DNA of 5,083 nt. It comes from Desulfotomaculaceae bacterium. Lineage in GTDB: Bacteria; Bacillota; Desulfotomaculia; Desulfotomaculales; Pelotomaculaceae. Below are positions 1 through 5,060 of this stretch, piece after piece. Every line of letters starts with the position of its first letter. The first letter of the stretch is position 1. The stretch lies in the NCBI GenBank assembly GCA_028704035.1, contig JAQVLS010000132.1, positions 1 to 5,083 of the forward strand. The letters are read 5' to 3'. The position numbers were made by a program, and so were the translations under genes. The notes beneath the pieces were generated by a model, which saw only the letters and a list, made by a program, of their open reading frames with translations, was not told where the DNA came from and made no database searches.

Positions 1-1173
1 GTGAAAAACCTGCTGCTGGCCTATGAGGCCGGCCTAGAAAATGGAGAAAACCCCATTTTCCCCAATATCATATTCAGAGTTAGAGAAGGCGTTAACCTTA
101 ATCCCGGTGACCCCAATTACGACCTATTCAAGCTGGCCATACAGGTTGCCGGCAGGCGGCTGAACCCCACTTTCAGTTTTATGGACTCTTCCTTCAACAA
201 CGAGTGGGGCAACGAGGTTTCATATATGGGCTGCCGGACCAGGGTGATGGCGAACCGGCGCGGGCCGGCAGTTGCCGACCGCAGAGGGAACCTTTCATTT
301 ACCACCATCAACCTGCCGAGGATAGCTATCAAGGCCGAAAGAAACATAGATGATTTCTACCGCAAGCTTTCAGATATAATGGACCTGGCGGTAAGACAGC
401 TCTATCACCGCTACGGAGTACAATCCAGGCTCAAAGTGAAGGACATGCCTTTTATTATGGGGCAGAAGCTGTATCTTGATTCGGAGAACCTGGGTCCTGA
501 GGATTATATTGGGGAGGCCATGAAACACGGCACACTATCCGTGGGATTCATCGGCCTGGCCGAAACGCTTACTGCCCTAACCGGCCGCCATCACGGACAG
601 GACGAGGAGTCACAGGCTCTGGGGCAGGAAATAATCGGTTTCATGTTTAAAAAAATCAATGAAGCCTGCGAAGATTACGATTTGAACTATACCTTCTTAG
701 CCACTCCGGCTGAAGGGCTGTCAGGGCGTTTTATTAAACTTGACCGCAAGGAATTCGGCCTGATTCCCGGCGTAACCACAAAAGAATATTATACCAACTC
801 TTTCCACATCCCGGTAGATTTCCCCATCAGCATTTTCGATAAGATCAGTTTAGAGGGACCGTACCATAAACTTTGCAACGCCGGGCACATCAGTTATGTG
901 GAAATGTCATCCCCCCCGCTGAAAAACTCGGACGCGGTTGAAGCCATAATCAGACACATGCGTGACAGCGACATGGGCTACGGGGGAATCAACTACCCGG
1001 TAGACTTCTGCACCAACTGCAACCTGACCGGTGTAATCAATGAAAAGACCTGCCCTCGCTGCGGTTCTTTTAACATCCGCCGGGTGCGCAGAATTACCGG
1101 CTACCTCAGTACAACCGACCGCTTCAACGACAGTAAACTGCTGGAGCTTAGTGATAGGGTGCCGCATATATAA
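1..1173 (+). CDS. nrdD: Anaerobic (class III) ribonucleoside-triphosphate reductase, C-terminal part (5' end outside window)
   Basis: This is the large glycyl-radical subunit that reduces ribonucleotides to deoxyribonucleotides for DNA synthesis without oxygen, in the cytoplasm. Residue numbers count from the first base of the window. The thiyl-radical cysteine lies in YMGCRTRV (C78, equivalent to T4 NrdD Cys290). Other family blocks are RGNLSFTTINLPRIAI (95-110), ATPAEGLSGRF (234-244), EYYTNSFHIPV and EGPYHKLCNAGHISYVE. Four cysteines form the C-terminal zinc site: CTNC (337-340) and CPRC (351-354). The glycyl-radical site is RRITGYL (G367), followed by DRFNDSK. The family is usually 600-700 residues or more, so 390 residues means the ATP-cone and first part of the barrel lie upstream. 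The GTG at position 1 is therefore an internal valine codon and has no ribosome binding site in view. All visible catalytic residues are intact. nrdG follows after 24 nt. The reductant subtype cannot be judged without the N-terminus. Confidence 0.97.
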   Translation: MKNLLLAYEAGLENGENPIFPNIIFRVREGVNLNPGDPNYDLFKLAIQVAGRRLNPTFSFMDSSFNNEWGNEVSYMGCRTRVMANRRGPAVADRRGNLSFTTINLPRIAIKAERNIDDFYRKLSDIMDLAVRQLYHRYGVQSRLKVKDMPFIMGQKLYLDSENLGPEDYIGEAMKHGTLSVGFIGLAETLTALTGRHHGQDEESQALGQEIIGFMFKKINEACEDYDLNYTFLATPAEGLSGRFIKLDRKEFGLIPGVTTKEYYTNSFHIPVDFPISIFDKISLEGPYHKLCNAGHISYVEMSSPPLKNSDAVEAIIRHMRDSDMGYGGINYPVDFCTNCNLTGVINEKTCPRCGSFNIRRVRRITGYLSTTDRFNDSKLLELSDRVPHI

Positions 1174-1197
1174 CTAACTAATAAAAGAAGTGATTTT

Positions 1198-1704
1198 ATG
1201 GAAATACGCATTGCCGCTACAGTCAAGGAAAGTGTGGTTGACGGCCCGGGACTGAGATTTGTAATATTTGCCCAGGGCTGCCGCCACCGCTGTATAGGCT
1301 GTCACAATCCCGACACCTGGGAGCCGCTGGGCGGCATCCCGGTTGAAATTGCGGACCTGCTGGAACAGATAAAAAATGAAAAACTGATCAAGGGAGTTAC
1401 CTTTTCCGGCGGAGAACCGTTCCTGCAGGCCGGGCCGCTGGCCCGGCTCGGCCGGCAGGTGAAAGCATGGGGGCTGGACCTAATCACATATACGGGATAC
1501 ACCTGGGAAAAGCTGCTGACTCTCCAGCTTGAGGACCAGGGTATTAAAGAGCTGCTCCTGGTTTCAGACTATGTTGTGGACGGACCTTTCATCACGGAGG
1601 AAAGAGATTTTGAACTCCCCTTCAGAGGTTCCCGCAACCAGAGAATAATCGATGTTAAAAGCACCATGTCACGGGGTGAAGTTGTAGAAGCCGGCTTTTT
1701 CTAA
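1198..1704 (+). CDS. nrdG: Anaerobic ribonucleotide reductase activating protein (radical SAM activase)
   Basis: This is a radical S-adenosylmethionine enzyme that reductively cleaves SAM and abstracts hydrogen from the C-terminal glycine of NrdD to create its glycyl radical. Of its 168 residues, the [4Fe-4S]/SAM motif is CRHRCIGC (C28, C32, C35), preceded by VDGPGLRFVIFAQG and followed by HNPDTW, which is characteristic of NrdG. The SAM-binding GGEP block is at 71-74, in VTFSGGEPFLQ. Its length fits the family (about 155-175 aa). The ATG start is preceded by a modest AAGAAG ribosome binding site (about 1185-1190). The 24-nt gap after nrdD, on the same strand, indicates one operon. The stop codon sits inside the loop of a terminator-like hairpin. 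Base composition matches nrdD and is much richer in GC than the DNA downstream. Confidence 0.96.
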   Translation: MEIRIAATVKESVVDGPGLRFVIFAQGCRHRCIGCHNPDTWEPLGGIPVEIADLLEQIKNEKLIKGVTFSGGEPFLQAGPLARLGRQVKAWGLDLITYTGYTWEKLLTLQLEDQGIKELLLVSDYVVDGPFITEERDFELPFRGSRNQRIIDVKSTMSRGEVVEAGFF

Positions 1705-1720
1705 GAGAGAAGCCGGTTTT
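1688..1720 (+). terminator. Terminator-like hairpin ending the nrdDG operon, overlapping the nrdG stop
   Basis: The arms AAGCCGGCTT (1688-1697) and AAGCCGGTTT (1710-1719) can form a 10-bp stem with one G-T wobble. The 12-nt loop holds the nrdG stop codon (1702-1704). The 3' arm ends in TTTT and is followed by AT-rich sequence, but there is no separate long T-run. It is plausibly the end of the transcript, with moderate strength. Confidence 0.55.
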
Positions 1721-1864
1721 AATATTATCTTATAGATGTATTAGTGCAATATATAGCTAGATGTAATATTCAAGAGATGGGCTGTCTGAAAATAAGGCGG
1801 AGATCTAAGAAAAACGAAGATATTTAAAGATAATAGAAGTTGATTAAAGGAGGTATGTCTAATT
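1721..1864. other. AT-rich spacer after nrdDG, with a strong ribosome binding site at its end
   Basis: I see no gene in this stretch of about 145 bp. Composition drops sharply in GC compared with nrdDG. Near its end, AAAGGAGG (1846-1853) is a near-perfect Shine-Dalgarno sequence. It is followed by two possible ATG codons, one only one base away (1855) and one 11 nt away (1865). Only the second opens a frame that resembles a known family. I found no convincing promoter. Confidence 0.5.
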
Positions 1865-1984
1865 ATGGTGAAGGAAATACGGCACTGGAGAAGGAAGATG
1901 CGCAAGGTAATCTTAAGCAATACCGAAGAATTGGTCATCATGACCAGAGCCAGGTCCAGGGAAATGGAAAAAAATTTGACATGA
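1865..1984 (+). CDS. Small Spo0E-like protein, probably frameshift-truncated
   Basis: This 39-residue ORF begins MVKEIRHWRRKMRKVI and contains EELVIMTRARSREMEKN. The layout resembles the Spo0E family: an N-terminal helix with an (I)E-LR-KM pattern, then a second helix around S-(Q/R)-E-L-D-K. Members of that family are about 45-60 residue phosphatases that remove phosphate from Spo0A~P and so delay sporulation. The usual SQELD core is weak here (SREME). The ORF stops soon after a run of seven A's, where the related copy near position 4870 has one base fewer and stays open as SREMKKIWHEF. This suggests a one-base insertion has clipped the C-terminus. The ribosome binding site AAAGGAGG lies 11 nt upstream, somewhat far. 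A terminator follows directly. Family assignment rests on pattern recognition only, and it may now be a pseudogene. Confidence 0.45.
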   Translation: MVKEIRHWRRKMRKVILSNTEELVIMTRARSREMEKNLT

Positions 1985-2115
1985 ACTTAAAACTGTAGAT
2001 AGAGGGGAGCGCCCCTATATTTTTTCCGCCAAAAAACCAAGTGCCTTTTCATACATGAAATGTACCCATTCGTGCAAGAAAAGGACCCTTTGGGCAATAT
2101 TGGTTGACATGGTTG
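1896..2115 (+). repeat. Direct repeat, copy A (Spo0E-like 3' part, terminator, conserved tail)
   Basis: This segment matches 4808-5018 in the same orientation. By hand alignment, 1915-2115 against 4820-5018 shows about 15 differences over about 200 bp (about 92% identity), including two one-base gaps. The 5' 20 bp are looser. The unit comprises the second helix of a Spo0E-like coding sequence, a GC hairpin with T-run, and about 85 bp of tail. Beyond 2115 similarity fades to scattered matches (for example CTTTAGAAA near 2131 and 5034). The two copies bracket the padR-SEDS-secreted protein segment. Confidence 0.85.
2000..2025 (+). terminator. Intrinsic terminator of the Spo0E-like unit, copy A
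   Basis: The stem TAGAGGGG / CCCCTATA closes a four-base AGCG loop and is followed by six T's (2020-2025), a classic rho-independent layout reading rightward. Compared with copy B it has one mismatch in the stem (G2002 opposite A2017). The GGGG/CCCC core is intact. Confidence 0.7.
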
Positions 2116-2130
2116 GGATTGCCTGATAAT
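2104..2130 (+). promoter_or_regulatory. Possible sigma-A promoter upstream of the padR remnant
   Basis: A perfect -35 hexamer TTGACA (2104-2109) is followed after 15 nt by GATAAT (2125-2130). The spacing is shorter than the usual 16-18 nt, so activity is uncertain. It lies at the edge of repeat copy A. Copy B has TAGACA at the same place, so the -35 is specific to this copy. Confidence 0.3.
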
Positions 2131-2201
2131 CTTTAGAAAGTAATACTTAAAATGTAGCTTATGATGTTAATATATATTTGATATCTGGTGGGGGAGTGTG
2201 C

Positions 2202-2507
2202 ATGAAAATCGATAAAGAACTTGTGAAGGACAGTACGTAATTCTTATCCTTTCCCTACCTTGAAAAGGAGGACATATGTGGATATAAAATCACGCAAAAA
2301 CTTAAAAAAAGGCATCAGAAGATGTTTTTAGTTAAAAGAGGGCACATTATATCCCATGCTCTATAAGCTTGAAAACGAAAATGACGACAACGGCAAACGC
2401 AGAAGTTATTATAAAATAATCAAGGCAGAAAATTATAAATTCACAAAAAAGCAGGGTAGCAATTCATACCAAGGCAGTTAATTCTATTATCGGAGGTGTT
2501 TACTATT
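2202..2507 (+). pseudogene. PadR-family transcriptional regulator, broken by multiple frameshifts
   Basis: PadR proteins are small winged-helix repressors that often control an adjacent membrane-protein gene. Pieces of one are readable in order but in different frames: MKIDKELVKDST (stop at 2238-2240), LILSL, then YLEKEDICGYKITQKLKK, ASEDVFS, LKEGTLYPMLYKLENEN with KRRSYYKI, and finally AVNSIIGGVYY, ending at TAA 2508-2510. These match the usual order of the family: the EDMYGYxI helix, the KEGTLYP wing region, the RKYYxIT strand, and the C-terminal AVNxIIGGVYYE signature. At least four frame changes are needed. The stretch between LENEN and KRRSYYKI is also several residues shorter than usual, suggesting a small deletion. 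A good ribosome binding site (GGGGAG, 2191-2196) stands 5 nt before the ATG. The 3' end overlaps the SEDS gene that follows, as in an intact translationally coupled pair. Almost certainly non-functional. Confidence 0.85.
2492..2507 (+). promoter_or_regulatory. Ribosome binding site and mutated start (ATT) of the SEDS gene
   Basis: GGAGG (2492-2496) is followed, at the ideal 8-nt distance, by ATT AAT AAA AAG (from 2505), not by a normal start codon. PadR proteins of this type typically end in GGVYYE, which would be encoded ...TAT GAA TAA. One G-to-T change turns that ATGAATAA overlap into the ATTAATAA seen here. It removes both the ATG start of the SEDS gene and the last Glu of PadR. The in-frame GTG at 2496 overlaps the Shine-Dalgarno itself and is unlikely to be used. 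Confidence 0.65.
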
Positions 2508-3755
2508 AATAAAAAGATATTAGATTTTCTGGATGAGGAAACAGCTACTAGTCTTAATAAGCAGCATAAACCAAAAACCGAATGGTCAGTGATTGGGTTG
2601 GTTTCAATTATTGCTGTCGTTGGCGGCATTATCATGTTTACAAGTAGTAAATTTGAAACGGCTCAAGCCGTGAGCTTCTATAGATATTTATTGTATTCAT
2701 TAATTGGGATAGGGGTTATGATCGGGTTTTGCTTTTTTGACTATACCAGGCTTAAAAAACTGACGTTGCCAATGTATCTTATTGCATTTGCATTGCTTAT
2801 TTTTGTCCTGTTTAGCGGTGGAGAAAGCCACGGTAGGAAATTTTTGATGATCGGTGACGTTTTGATTTCGTCAGACTATCTAACAATCCTGTTTTTAATT
2901 TCTTTTTCAGGATTTCTGGAAAAAAGACGCGGGAAAGGCAGTTTAGCAATTGTGGAGTTGCTTTTGCTTGCTTTTATTTCTGTCATTCCTATTATGATGT
3001 TGCCACACCTTTCACAATCAGTTATTTTACTGATAGGTTATGCAGTGTTGATTATAACGGCAGTTAGGAAAAATTATTTTGAGGGCAATAGAAAAAAGCA
3101 GTTATTATGGTTGATTGGTGTGGGTGCTACAGCTATTTCTATTGCATTTATTGATATTCTATCGAAGCCGTATAAGATTGAGCGCATAACAGCTTTTTTA
3201 TCAAGTAATGGCTTTATATACGACAGGGTGGATAATTGGCTTGCGATTTCGAATTGGTTTGGCAAAACCCCTGCAACGGTCAGCGGTTATGGCTTAGAGT
3301 TAGGAATGCCCGAGGTTACTACAGGCTATGTACTTGTGAATGTGATAGCAACTCTTGGCTGGATGGTAGGAATTGCACTTGTTCTTGTAATAGCTGTATT
3401 TATAATCAGAATATTTATGATAACCAGAAAAATAAAAAACGATTATGGTTTTTATCTTTCATTGGCAGCATCAACAGCTTTGTCGGTGCAGTTTTTAATC
3501 AGCATTTTATCGAACTTCAACCTCTCCCCTATACTTGGTATGAGTATGCCATTTGTATCATACGGTAGCGTAGGATATGTCGTAAACATGGCGTTTGTAG
3601 GAATCATTTTATCCGTTTGGCGTAGGAATGATTTGGTAGGTACAGGGGGTGAATCCTGTGAACAATTAACAGCGGTTAATTCTGACTTTAAGGTAAACCA
3701 ACATAAGGTGTCAAAAGAAAGAAATAAAGGGCTCTTCGCTTTTCTTTCAAGGTAG
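2496..3755 (+). CDS. SEDS-family (FtsW/RodA/SpoVE) membrane protein, likely decaying
   Basis: SEDS proteins are polytopic peptidoglycan glycosyltransferases of cell division, elongation or sporulation. This 419-codon frame has about ten hydrophobic segments (approximately 31-50, 63-80, 91-107, 127-140, 150-168, 173-190, 203-221, 277-307, 319-338, 354-374). It carries family blocks RDNA-style readers will recognise: SHGRKFLMIG (111-120, where FtsW has NGARRW), ERITAFL (229-235), MPEVTTGYVL (271-280) and LGMSMPFVSYG (347-357) with SVWRRND (373-379). Its closest type appears to be the PadR-linked SEDS proteins with an N-terminal permease prefix domain. Here KKILDFLDE (6-14) is joined almost directly to TSLNKQHKPKTEWS (18-31), so roughly 50 prefix residues seem deleted. 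The position equivalent to the catalytic Asp of FtsW/RodA is Gly277. The normal ATG is lost (see 2492-2507), and start 2496 is only the most upstream possible one. The membrane core has no stop or frameshift. Family assignment is firm; function is doubtful. Confidence 0.85.
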   Translation: MFTINKKILDFLDEETATSLNKQHKPKTEWSVIGLVSIIAVVGGIIMFTSSKFETAQAVSFYRYLLYSLIGIGVMIGFCFFDYTRLKKLTLPMYLIAFALLIFVLFSGGESHGRKFLMIGDVLISSDYLTILFLISFSGFLEKRRGKGSLAIVELLLLAFISVIPIMMLPHLSQSVILLIGYAVLIITAVRKNYFEGNRKKQLLWLIGVGATAISIAFIDILSKPYKIERITAFLSSNGFIYDRVDNWLAISNWFGKTPATVSGYGLELGMPEVTTGYVLVNVIATLGWMVGIALVLVIAVFIIRIFMITRKIKNDYGFYLSLAASTALSVQFLISILSNFNLSPILGMSMPFVSYGSVGYVVNMAFVGIILSVWRRNDLVGTGGESCEQLTAVNSDFKVNQHKVSKERNKGLFAFLSR

Positions 3756-3846
3756 CATGATTTCCATTCTGTTTTCACTTAATCATTATTAAGAACACTT
3801 ATCTACTCGCAATCTAGCGAGGAACGAAATAAATTAACTGTAACAA
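3756..3846. other. Intergenic region with a small inverted repeat
   Basis: No gene is seen. The inverted repeat CTCGC-AATCTA-GCGAG (3806-3821) can form a short 5-bp hairpin, and no T-run follows on either strand. It lies about 25 bp upstream of the -35 box of the next gene, so it could be an operator or chance. No good terminator was found for the SEDS gene. Confidence 0.3.
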
Positions 3847-3875
3847 TTGTCACCAGCATTAAATTAACTTACTAT
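3847..3875 (+). promoter_or_regulatory. Sigma-A type promoter of the secreted-protein gene
   Basis: TTGTCA (3847-3852) and TACTAT (3870-3875) match 5/6 and 5/6 of the -35 and -10 consensus with the optimal 17-nt spacer. Transcription would begin near 3882, giving a leader of about 33 nt before the TTG start at 3915. It is the best promoter in the window. Confidence 0.6.
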
Positions 3876-3901
3876 CAGGATTTTTGAAGATTATTTATAA
3901 A

Positions 3902-3917
3902 GGGAGTGTTAAATTTG
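3902..3917 (+). promoter_or_regulatory. Ribosome binding site deciding a TTG start
   Basis: AAAGGGAG (3899-3906) would overlap a GTG start at 3906. It stands 8 nt before the in-frame TTG at 3915-3917, which is the expected spacing. The TTG start also gives a cleaner signal peptide, beginning M-Q-G-L-K-K. Confidence 0.65.
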
Positions 3918-4739
3918 CAAGGTTTAAAAAAAGGATTTATCGCTGGGGCGTTATTGTTGTTTGCTTTTATGATGTTATTTAGTAATCAGGCTCATGCTTC
4001 TCAAAATAACGAGAAAGCTGCAAAAGAAGTGATGATTGATTTCTTTAATGCAGTAAAAAATAATGATATAGATAATGCAATAAACAACTCTGTTGATAAA
4101 TTTTATAAGAATGAAAATGAACGCCGCGAAGCATTTCAAGCAATATCAAATGACCTTAAATATTACAAAATAGAATCTGTTAATGAAGCTGATGCAAATA
4201 AAGTAATTATAATGGTCGAAATAAGTTGGAATAATGGGGATTATGACAAAGTTAGTTATCCAGTAGTTAGAAGAGGAGGAAAATGGATAATAGATATTTC
4301 GAATGCTAATGCGGTACCACATAATTTGCTGGAAGAATATCAAGGTCAAGATCTTATCGTATATCTTGATGCAGAAATTACTCCTGCAGTAACTAGTGGG
4401 ATTACCGGAGTTGCCGTTGGGACATATGAGTTTGCATGGTTGTACGATGACTATTCTAACAGAACCAGTCCAAGTTTCTATATTAATACTGGTGTTTGTT
4501 CAATATCTGGTTATCAGAGCACCAGCGACTACGGTGCTCAATCAAAAATACGGTATTGGGTTGCAAAGAAAGTCGCTTTGTACTGGCAGGAATTACCTGG
4601 TGCAGTTATACAATCCGGCAATGGAAGTTATGTCCTGAATTTTACTAATATGCCTCAGTCTACGCAATTGGCTGTACGGGCGTATAGTGCGGCATCACTT
4701 AATCAGAATACTTACGGAGGTATATACGATGGTTATTAA
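3915..4739 (+). CDS. Secreted protein of unknown function with NTF2-like N-terminal half
   Basis: The product is 274 residues from the TTG start (277 from the GTG at 3906). It opens with a clear Sec signal peptide: LKK, a hydrophobic core FIAGALLLFAFMMLF (8-22), and a signal peptidase I site at NQAHA|SQ (cleavage after about residue 28). There is no lipobox cysteine, so it is probably released or wall-associated. Mature residues 33-130 (EKAAKEVMIDFFNAVKNNDIDNAI, then the strand-rich stretch YYKIESVNE to GGKWIIDIS) resemble NTF2-like/DUF4878-type exported domains: a helix with 'xxFFxAVKxxDxxxA' followed by curved sheet. The second half (about 145-274) is rich in Tyr, Ser, Thr, Gly and Asn, looks all-beta, has one lone Cys and ends NQNTYGGIYDGY. 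I do not recognise it. The frame is clean with its own promoter and good ribosome binding site, so this gene looks alive, unlike its upstream neighbours. Its role is unknown. Confidence 0.85.
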   Translation: MQGLKKGFIAGALLLFAFMMLFSNQAHASQNNEKAAKEVMIDFFNAVKNNDIDNAINNSVDKFYKNENERREAFQAISNDLKYYKIESVNEADANKVIIMVEISWNNGDYDKVSYPVVRRGGKWIIDISNANAVPHNLLEEYQGQDLIVYLDAEITPAVTSGITGVAVGTYEFAWLYDDYSNRTSPSFYINTGVCSISGYQSTSDYGAQSKIRYWVAKKVALYWQELPGAVIQSGNGSYVLNFTNMPQSTQLAVRAYSAASLNQNTYGGIYDGY

Positions 4740-4807
4740 TATTATATTAGGATAAAGCGTTCATCAAAGCGATACTGTCCAGTTTAACATCTTATAACTG
4801 TATTTCC

Positions 4808-4902
4808 AGATGCGGTAAAAAGCAATAACGAAGAATCGTCATCATAACCAGAGCCAGGTCCAGGGAAATGAAAAAAATTTGGCATGAATTTAAAACTGTA
4901 GA
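4808..4902 (+). pseudogene. Spo0E-like gene fragment, copy B
   Basis: This is the counterpart of the small ORF at 1865-1984. The N-terminal half is missing or unrecognisable and no ribosome binding site or start is present. Compared with copy A, several bases are missing near 4814-4820 and one base near 4836, which shifts the frame (SNNEE, then VIITRARSREMKKIWHEFKT). The SREMKKIWHEF stretch preserves the likely original C-terminal helix of a Spo0E-like protein better than copy A does. Confidence 0.5.
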
Positions 4903-4928
4903 TAGAGGGGAGCGCCCCTCTATTTTTT
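4902..4928 (+). terminator. Intrinsic terminator of the Spo0E-like unit, copy B
   Basis: TAGAGGGG (4903-4910), AGCG loop, and CCCCTCTA (4915-4922) form a perfect 8-bp stem that can extend by one A-T pair. Six T's follow (4923-4928). It points rightward. This is the intact version of the copy A hairpin and would also catch transcripts from the secreted-protein gene upstream. Confidence 0.75.
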
Positions 4929-5060
4929 CCGCCAAAAAACCGAGTGCCTTTTCATACATGAAATGTACCCATTCATGCAAGAAAAGGACCCTTTGGATAA
5001 TATTAGTAGACAAGGTTGAAATTATTTGTTACGCTTTAGAAACAATAAGGGAGAAAATAT

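Larger units (their letters stand above)
4808..5018 (+). repeat. Direct repeat, copy B (partner of 1896-2115)
   Basis: This copy lies about 2.9 kb downstream of copy A, in the same orientation, with about 92% identity over 4820-5018. The best-kept part runs from AGAGCCAGGTCCAGG (4851) through the terminator to AAAGGACCCTTTGG (4983-4996). Changes are concentrated at the far 3' edge. It includes the Spo0E-like fragment, a terminator and the conserved tail. Confidence 0.85.

Noticed and set aside
117..347. Minus-strand open frame inside nrdD (and another at 907-1167)
   Set aside because: Both lie fully inside the strongly conserved nrdD coding sequence, lack ribosome binding sites and do not resemble proteins.
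1302..1502. Minus-strand open frame inside nrdG
   Set aside because: It is a shadow of the conserved radical SAM coding sequence.
1779..1792. GGGCTGTCTGAAAA, reminiscent of insertion-sequence ends
   Set aside because: There is no partner inverted repeat, transposase fragment or target duplication nearby.
1741..1941. Minus-strand 66-residue open frame
   Set aside because: It covers the strong plus-strand ribosome binding site and the Spo0E-like ORF, and its composition looks like random AT-rich translation.
1855..1998. Plus-strand ORF from the ATG one base after AGGAGGT
   Set aside because: The spacing is too short for translation, and the product (MSNYGEGNTALEKED...) resembles nothing, while the overlapping frame from 1865 looks Spo0E-like.
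3236..3568. 110-residue plus-strand frame inside the SEDS gene, and a minus-strand one at 3452-3778
   Set aside because: The clear membrane-protein frame explains this DNA, and neither alternative has a ribosome binding site or protein-like character.
3806..3821. CTCGC/GCGAG hairpin as a terminator of the SEDS gene
   Set aside because: The stem is only 5 bp and no T-run follows on either strand.
4396..4638. 80-residue frame inside the secreted-protein gene, and a minus-strand one at 4146-4349
   Set aside because: Both are shadows of the clean main frame, which has a signal peptide and promoter.
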